Source: Gemmatimonadota bacterium (lineage in GTDB: Bacteria > JAAXHH01). From it: a DNA stretch of 64,000 nt. Shown here in pieces: positions 58,114 through 64,000 of the stretch (positions within the stretch are counted from its first letter, which is position 1; each line of letters starts with the position of its first letter). The notes under the pieces were generated by a model that was given only the letters and a program-made list of their open reading frames with translations, made no database searches and was not told the origin of the DNA. Position numbers and translations under genes: made by a program. The DNA lies in NCBI GenBank assembly GCA_009837395.1, contig VXTP01000046.1, positions 1-64,000 of the forward strand, written 5' to 3'.

Positions 58114-61100
58114 CTAGCCGAACAGGCTCAACTGGTCCGTCGGTTTGGACTTGGCTTTTTTGCGCTGGCGCCGTTTCGGTTTCTGCGTACTGTCGTACTG
58201 CTTCAACTGTTCTTCAATGTCGGTCAGGAAGGGTGACGGCCGGGTGGAACGCACCTCCCCGAACAGCATGCGCTTCCCGGACCGAACCAGGTAAAGCCGT
58301 TCTTTCGCCCGGGTCATGGCCACGTAGAACAGGCGGCGCTCCTCGTCCACGTCCGCCGCCTCACCGCCGTGTTGCAGGGGCACCAGCCCGTCTTCGCACC
58401 CCACGACGAAGACGACCGGGAATTCGAGCCCCTTGGCCGCGTGCAGAGTCATGAGGTTAACATGCTCCGACGCTTCGCCGAAAGCGTCGTATTCCTGGCT
58501 GAGCAGCAGCTTGTCGAGCATGACCGGCAATTCCGTTTCGATTCGGGCGTACCGGGTGAGCTCGCGAAGGCTGTCATCCGCCCTGGGATAACGCCACTTC
58601 AGCTTGTCCCAGATGGATGAGCGCGCCAGGTTCTCCAATATATGGGCTGCCGTCCGCTTCTCCAGGTCCGAATTGATCGTCTTCAGGTCGCTCAACAGGG
58701 CTTCCACGCCGTTCCTGGATCGCTTCATGAGCAGGCGGGGGTGATCCATCAGTTCCGCCACGTGGTCGATCGTGATCTGGTTGCGTTTTTTCCAGAGTTC
58801 CTCGATGAGTTCCACGGTCCGGTCCCCCAGCCCGTCGATCGTCGAAGACAGGCACCGCAGCGCCGAGCCGGTGGTGACGGTCCGTCCGTCGCCCAGTTGA
58901 AGCAGGGTAACGATCTCCTGCACGCCCGGCCGGTTGATGAGGGACGTATCCCCTGCTACGTGGTACGGTATTCCGCTGCGTTCAAAGGCTGCCACCAGGG
59001 CGGTATTCTGACTGTTCACCCGGTACAGTACGGCGATGTCGCCGAAGGATCGCTCCTCGCCCGGGTCCGCCCCGTGTTCCAACCGTCCCGAGTCCTGGGA
59101 GAAATGGCTGGTGCCGCCCACCATGCGTTCGATCTGGTGCACGACGTACTCGGCTTCGGCACGGTCCGACCGGGTCTCCCGGATGACCAGGCGTCCCTGG
59201 ACGTAGAGCGCGGCGACCGGCGGTGGCGCCGTCGAAGGGCCGGAAGCGCGCACGACCTGGGACGAGGCGTCGAGCAAGGTAGCCGCGGAACGGTAGTTCT
59301 CGCTGAGGTACCGAACCTCCGCCCCGGGGAAGTCTTCCTCGAAAGAGTGGAAGTAACGGGTGTCCGCTCCGCGAAAACCATAGATCGCCTGGTTGGGATC
59401 ACCGATGGCGGTCATCCGCGCGCCGCCTTCCACCAGGATCTTCAGCAGGTCGTGCTGGGCCGGATTGATGTCCTGATACTCGTCCACGAAAATGTGGTGG
59501 TACCGCTCGTACACACTCTGCCGGAACCGTTCGTCCGACCTCAGGAGCTTCGTGGTTTCCAGGATGACATCGTCAAAATCAAGGAGCCCGTGCCGTCGCA
59601 GGAGCCGGGTGTATGCCGAGACCGCTTCCGGGATTTCACCGCTGCGGCCCGACGCCTTCCATCGGGCGACCTCCTCCAGCCGCGTCCTTCGTTGCACGGC
59701 GTTGTCCAGCGGCCATTGCGCGCGGGCCAGCCGGTCCTGGTCGTCGGGCGTTGCCACGCTCAGGCTGAAGGGGATGCTCGCGTGGCGAGACCACTGGCGC
59801 ATCAGGGCGAGACAGATCCCGTGGAAGGTGCCGACCATGGCGTTCGTGCCGCCCATGTCGTCCTGCCCGTCAAGCAGTGCGCCCAGTCGCGCCTTCAGCT
59901 CCCCGGCGGCCTTGTTGGTAAAGGTCACGGCCAGCATGCGGCCGGGCGTGGTTTCGTGACGCGCCAGGTAGGCCATGCGGTGGGTCAGCGTGTGGGTCTT
60001 TCCGGTACCGGGCCCCGCCACGATGAGCAGGTGTCCTTCGCTGTGTGTTACGGCCTTCTGCTGATCTTCATTGAGCGGACCGCCCATCGAGGTCGCGTCT
60101 TCCGAAGCTTCATGCGCTTCCAGGACGGTCACGGATGGTGCGGTTTCGTGAGGCGTCGCGGAAGGGCCGGTCACGTCCGGGGCTGACTCTACCAGGCCCG
60201 TTCCGTCCGGGGCTGTCTCTACCGGGTCCGACACGTCCGGGGCTGTCTCTACCGGGTCCGCGGCCGTCGTCGTCTTCGAAACGGCCGGCACCGGAAACTC
60301 GACGTCGGCCTTCCCGACCGCGACGTCGGCCTTCCCGACCGCGATGCCGGCCTTCCCGTTGGTGCTTGCCGGGGACGCTTCCTCCACTTCCGGCGTGTCG
60401 ATCTCCCTCACCTCCGGCGTATCGTCCGGTACGGGATCCGCACGAACCGGCTTCTTCTCCTTCACGGGAAGATCTTCAAGCAGGGCGATCTGCGTGTCGG
60501 CTCCCAGCCGGTCTTCCGGGTTGAACAACTTGATCACCCCGTAGTCTCCGTCATACCCCGGAAGGATATCCACCTCTCCGACGCGCATGCGGCGAATGCC
60601 CTCGGCGATCAGGGCACCGCCGACCTGCGCGATGTCGTCTTCCGGTATGTCCAGGAGGATGTCGAGTTCGCTGCCCAGACGCGAGACCATGGCCTGGTAA
60701 ACCGTGTCCACCGTCTTGGTTCCGGGTCCGACCTGTTTCGCCTCGCCGATGATCTCGGGCAGGGGTATCACGCTGAAAAAGTGGCGTGAGCGGGGAGGCT
60801 TCTTCCCCTCTTTGCGGTCTGCAAGCTCCTCCACGCGGGCCATGACCCCCACGGTCACGGGCTTGCCGCAATCCGGACACAGGCCCTTTGCGTCGATCGT
60901 TTCCCTCGGGTGCATCCTTCTTTCGCATTTCCTGTGCCCGTCAAAGTGGTACTTGCCCTCTTCGGGATAGAACTCCACTGTCCCGGTCAGTCCTTCGTCT
61001 TCCGGATCGGACAGGGCGCTGTAGATCGCGGGATAGTCGCATGACGTATCGAACAGGGTGGTTTCCCGGCCCAGCTTTCCGGGCGAATGGGCGTCGGAGT

Positions 61101-61761
61101 TCGATACGAGCACGTAGGGGTCGAGCTGCTCCAGCCGCCAGTTCATGAGCGGATCGGACGACAGGCCGGTTTCGACGGCGAAGATGTGCTCGGTAAGGTC
61201 GCCGTAACAGTCCGATATCCGGTCGAATCCTCCCCGGGATCCCAGGGCCGAGAACCAGGGCGTCCAGACGTGGGCGGGGATGAGGCAGGCCATCGGGTCG
61301 GTCTCGAGGGTGATCTCCAGCAGGTCCCTCGAGTCCAGTCCCAGGATGGGCCGTCCGTCCGATCGGATATTGCCGATGGCGCCCAGGCGGGCCTGCAGGG
61401 TTTTGGCGGCCTCGAATCCGGGCGCCAGGATGATGTTGTGTACTTTTCGCACGCGGCCGAGCCGCTTGTAGATGTTCGATATCTCGACCGTCAGCATGAA
61501 ACGGACCGGCGCACGGCAGGCGGCCGGCACCTGGCCGTCCATCGTCCTCTCGAACTCGGGCTTCAGCCGGAACAGGCCCTCCTCGGCCGGTTGCAGTTTC
61601 TCCTCCAGCTCATCCATCCAGCCCGGGTGTACGAAATCCCCGGTGCCCACCACCCGGATGCCCTTCAGCTGGGCCCACTTGTACAGGTGCTCCAGGTCCA
61701 GGTTCTTGCTGGTCGCTCTCGAGTAATGGGAGTGGAGATGCAGATCGGCGTGGAAGGGCAA
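58114..61761 (-). CDS. Endonuclease Q (PHP)-UvrD/Rep-type helicase fusion with C-terminal QLSLFG clamp-like motif
   Basis: N-terminal HADLHLHSHYSRATSKNLDLEHL...VGTGDFVHPGW...VSNSDAHSPGK and C-x-C/CPDC zinc-finger region (EndoQ/TIGR00375-like); then LNEDQQKAVTH...VAGPGTGKTHTLTHR, HIFVDEYQDINPAQ, LMTLHAAKGLEFPVVFVVG, RRLFYVAMTRAKERL (SF1A helicase motifs); C-terminus TDQLSLFG. Confidence 0.9.
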   Translation of the reverse strand: MPFHADLHLHSHYSRATSKNLDLEHLYKWAQLKGIRVVGTGDFVHPGWMDELEEKLQPAEEGLFRLKPEFERTMDGQVPAACRAPVRFMLTVEISNIYKRLGRVRKVHNIILAPGFEAAKTLQARLGAIGNIRSDGRPILGLDSRDLLEITLETDPMACLIPAHVWTPWFSALGSRGGFDRISDCYGDLTEHIFAVETGLSSDPLMNWRLEQLDPYVLVSNSDAHSPGKLGRETTLFDTSCDYPAIYSALSDPEDEGLTGTVEFYPEEGKYHFDGHRKCERRMHPRETIDAKGLCPDCGKPVTVGVMARVEELADRKEGKKPPRSRHFFSVIPLPEIIGEAKQVGPGTKTVDTVYQAMVSRLGSELDILLDIPEDDIAQVGGALIAEGIRRMRVGEVDILPGYDGDYGVIKLFNPEDRLGADTQIALLEDLPVKEKKPVRADPVPDDTPEVREIDTPEVEEASPASTNGKAGIAVGKADVAVGKADVEFPVPAVSKTTTAADPVETAPDVSDPVETAPDGTGLVESAPDVTGPSATPHETAPSVTVLEAHEASEDATSMGGPLNEDQQKAVTHSEGHLLIVAGPGTGKTHTLTHRMAYLARHETTPGRMLAVTFTNKAAGELKARLGALLDGQDDMGGTNAMVGTFHGICLALMRQWSRHASIPFSLSVATPDDQDRLARAQWPLDNAVQRRTRLEEVARWKASGRSGEIPEAVSAYTRLLRRHGLLDFDDVILETTKLLRSDERFRQSVYERYHHIFVDEYQDINPAQHDLLKILVEGGARMTAIGDPNQAIYGFRGADTRYFHSFEEDFPGAEVRYLSENYRSAATLLDASSQVVRASGPSTAPPPVAALYVQGRLVIRETRSDRAEAEYVVHQIERMVGGTSHFSQDSGRLEHGADPGEERSFGDIAVLYRVNSQNTALVAAFERSGIPYHVAGDTSLINRPGVQEIVTLLQLGDGRTVTTGSALRCLSSTIDGLGDRTVELIEELWKKRNQITIDHVAELMDHPRLLMKRSRNGVEALLSDLKTINSDLEKRTAAHILENLARSSIWDKLKWRYPRADDSLRELTRYARIETELPVMLDKLLLSQEYDAFGEASEHVNLMTLHAAKGLEFPVVFVVGCEDGLVPLQHGGEAADVDEERRLFYVAMTRAKERLYLVRSGKRMLFGEVRSTRPSPFLTDIEEQLKQYDSTQKPKRRQRKKAKSKPTDQLSLFG
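60172..60261. repeat. 30-bp tandem repeat x3 in EndoQ-UvrD linker
   Basis: Units 60172-60201, 60202-60231, 60232-60261; encodes DPVETAPDVS-type repeats. Confidence 0.9.
60301..60363. repeat. 21-bp tandem repeat x3 in EndoQ-UvrD linker
   Basis: gacgtcggccttcccgaccgc at 60301 and 60322, diverged third copy at 60343; encodes AVGKADV repeats. Confidence 0.9.
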
Positions 61762-61952
61762 GGCGTTCCCCTGTTCGTTGATCCGTCACGGATTCCGTCC
61801 GCCGCAAGTACCCTGTTTCTGGTCCTTCCGGCGTTGCCGCACCTGCTTTGAAAGATGGGGGAATACGCGGGTACGGGCAAGGAGTTTGTAGGGTTCGTGC
61901 GAGGTGGTGCGGGCGAGGTGGCCAGGGCGTCCGGGCAAGGTGGCCCAGGCGG

Positions 61953-64000
61953 TCAGGAAGCCGGCGATTCGGCCGTTTCGCCCGGTTCCAGGACCTGTCC
62001 GCTCAGCCGGTTCCGGACACTGGACAGGACGGCGAGGCCGTCTTCAAGGATGTAGTAGCAGATGGGCACCAGGATCAGCGTGATGGCGGTCGCGAACAGC
62101 ACGCCGAAACCGAGGGATATGGCCATGGGGATGAGAAACTGCGCCTGGAGGCTCCGCTCCATCAGGATCGGAACAAGCCCGGCGAAGGTCGTGATCGAGG
62201 TCAGCAGCACGGGCCGGAAACGGGCAACCCCTGCGTTCCTGATGATCTCGTGCAGGTCCGCGTCGGGTCCCGCACGGTCGCGTCCGCGGTTGATGAAGTC
62301 CACCAGCACCAGGCTGTTGTTCACTACGACGCCGGACAACGCGACGATGCCGAAGAGGGAGAGCAGCGAAATCGCGAATCCCATGATCAGATGGCCCAGG
62401 ACCGCCCCCACGATGCCGAAGGGGATGACGCTCATGATGATCATGGGCTGCACGTAGGACTTGAAGGGGATGGCCAGCAGTCCGTAGATCACGAGCAGGG
62501 CGACCAGGAACCCGAAGCTCAGGCTTTCGATGGACTCCTGCTGGTTGCGCTGCTGTCCCTCCAGCGTATAGGTCAGGCCCGGGTACCTGGCCATCAGCGA
62601 CGGCAGGTAAGACGACGTGAGGTCGATGAGAATGTCATTGGAACTGGCGACGGCGTCGTTCACGTCGGCGGTGACGGTGATGACGCGCTTCCGGTCCGTC
62701 CGCCGTATGCTGGAGTAACCCCGTCCCATCTCCGCCTGCGCCGCGAGCGAGAAGGGCACTTCGATGCCGGCCGGCGTCCGTATGCGCATGTTTTCCATGT
62801 CGCCCAGGGACCGTCTTTCCGATTCGGGATAACGCACCATCACGCGGACGTCGTCCCGGCCCCGCTGGATCCGCTGGGCTTCTTCACCGAAGAAGGCCTG
62901 TCGGACCTGCCGGGACAACCCCGCCATGGTGATGCCGAGGGCCTCGCCTTCGGGTGTTACGTTCAGCCTGATCTCCTGCTTGCCCGGTCTGAAATCGTCC
63001 GCCACGTCCATGACGCCGTCGTAATTCGCCACGGTGCCTTTCAACTCGGCGGTCGCCTGCAGCAGCGCTTCGGGATCGGGACTGGACAGTTCGATGTTGA
63101 TCGCCTCGCCCGCGTTGAACAGGGAGGAGGTGAATGAAAGTTCCACGACATCGGGAATCGGACCGATGAGCTCCCGCCAGCGGTTCACGATTTCCTCGCC
63201 GCTGATGTTCCGGGTTTCCGACGGGGAAAGGCCCAGTACGACCTCACCGATGTGGGAGGACCGGGCGGACCCGACTATGCCCCCCGCGTTCTGCTGCGCC
63301 CGGGCGGCGTTTGGCTGTTCGCCGATGGCCGCCATGATGTTCCGTATGACCTCGGTATCGCTCCCGGGGTCGTCGCGGGCGATTTCGTCGCCGACCTGTC
63401 TCTGAAGCAGTACGGCGCTTTCTTCGATCACCCCGATATACCGGTCGGTGACCTCGGCGGGCGTACCCTCCGCCAGGGTAAGGTGGGCCGAGACGAATTC
63501 ATTCTCCACGGTCGGGAAAAACACGAAGCGGAGGATGCCGCCGGCCACAAGCCCGGTGGTGAGGATGATCGCGCCGACGCCGATGGACAGGGTGAGGTAC
63601 CGCCAGGAGAGGGCCTTCTTCAACAGGGGAACGTAGACGCCGTCCACGAATCGACGGAGATACCGGGCCACGTTGTCCTGCAGTTCGTACAGCCACTTGT
63701 CGGCGTAGAAGAGCACGAGGTAGAAGGGCCTGACCATCAGGAACGTACGGGGCAGCGGACTTTCCTTCTTCTTCGGTTGACCGTGGCGCAGGTGAGTGGG
63801 CAGAATGAGCAGGGACTCGATCAGGGAGAAAAGCAGCATGAGGATGATCACGATGGGGAAAATCTCGAAGAATTTCCCCATGAGCCCGTCCACGAAGAAC
63901 ATGGGCATAAAGGCGACGATGGTCGTCAGGACCGCGAAGGTAATGGGCTTGGCGATCTCCTGTACGCCCATTCGTGCGGCCGTCGCGGGCTCCACCCCCT
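61953..64000 (-). CDS. RND efflux transporter permease (AcrB/HAE1 type), C-terminal part; N-terminus outside the window
   Basis: KPITFAVLTTIVAFMPMFFVDGLMGKFFEIFPIVIILMLLFSLIESLLILPTHL; VALSGVVVNNSLVLVDFINRGR; PVLLTSITTFAGLVPILMERSLQAQFLIPMAISLGFGVLFAT. Confidence 0.93.
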   Translation of the reverse strand, partial: GVEPATAARMGVQEIAKPITFAVLTTIVAFMPMFFVDGLMGKFFEIFPIVIILMLLFSLIESLLILPTHLRHGQPKKKESPLPRTFLMVRPFYLVLFYADKWLYELQDNVARYLRRFVDGVYVPLLKKALSWRYLTLSIGVGAIILTTGLVAGGILRFVFFPTVENEFVSAHLTLAEGTPAEVTDRYIGVIEESAVLLQRQVGDEIARDDPGSDTEVIRNIMAAIGEQPNAARAQQNAGGIVGSARSSHIGEVVLGLSPSETRNISGEEIVNRWRELIGPIPDVVELSFTSSLFNAGEAINIELSSPDPEALLQATAELKGTVANYDGVMDVADDFRPGKQEIRLNVTPEGEALGITMAGLSRQVRQAFFGEEAQRIQRGRDDVRVMVRYPESERRSLGDMENMRIRTPAGIEVPFSLAAQAEMGRGYSSIRRTDRKRVITVTADVNDAVASSNDILIDLTSSYLPSLMARYPGLTYTLEGQQRNQQESIESLSFGFLVALLVIYGLLAIPFKSYVQPMIIMSVIPFGIVGAVLGHLIMGFAISLLSLFGIVALSGVVVNNSLVLVDFINRGRDRAGPDADLHEIIRNAGVARFRPVLLTSITTFAGLVPILMERSLQAQFLIPMAISLGFGVLFATAITLILVPICYYILEDGLAVLSSVRNRLSGQVLEPGETAESPAS

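Noticed and set aside
60172-60363. CRISPR array
   Set aside because: Repeats are directly tandem, without spacers, and in frame in a coding linker; no CRISPR-like repeat-spacer pattern seen elsewhere and no cas genes

Overview
High-GC bacterial chromosomal window, dense with genes. I worked from the sequence and the supplied ORF track only; no searches or computations were run. Main blocks in order: a vapBC toxin-antitoxin pair (42-649, -); an arginine regulon argR-argC-argB-argD-argH plus an ArgA-like GNAT gene (860-6492); a nucleotidyltransferase-fold protein; an A+T-rich defence-like island on the minus strand (7840-15316) with a PHP + SMC/RecF-type ATPase (split by an apparent +1 frameshift), an AlbA_2/Schlafen-type protein and a large N6-adenine methyltransferase of ISP-like architecture; Gfo/Idh/MocA and Ldh_2 dehydrogenases; groES-groEL; a long + strand run of moxR-DUF58-Gld-type ABC transporter-DUF4340-Bat genes with aspartate kinase, homoserine dehydrogenase and asd inserted between batC and batD; an aminotransferase, a sulfotransferase-like protein and an LRR lipoprotein; surE, PspC, ECF sigma/anti-sigma, lepA, lepB, hemW, ddl and tRNA-Gly(CCC); an IlvD/Edd-PhyH-isomerase operon; a DUF2953-GerW pair; msrA; a 1215-aa Endonuclease Q-UvrD helicase fusion ending in a sliding-clamp-like motif (QLSLFG); and a partial RND transporter. 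Strongest leads: (1) the EndoQ-UvrD-clamp fusion, a possible one-polypeptide repair machine for deaminated DNA; (2) the PHP-ATPase/AlbA_2/methyltransferase island; (3) an unlisted 55-codon Pro/Asn/Arg-rich peptide gene with Shine-Dalgarno and terminator; (4) repeated short tandem duplications at gene ends and junctions, including a recurring 9-bp GGTCCGCCC-like unit and a 40-bp triplication of the argH 3' end.
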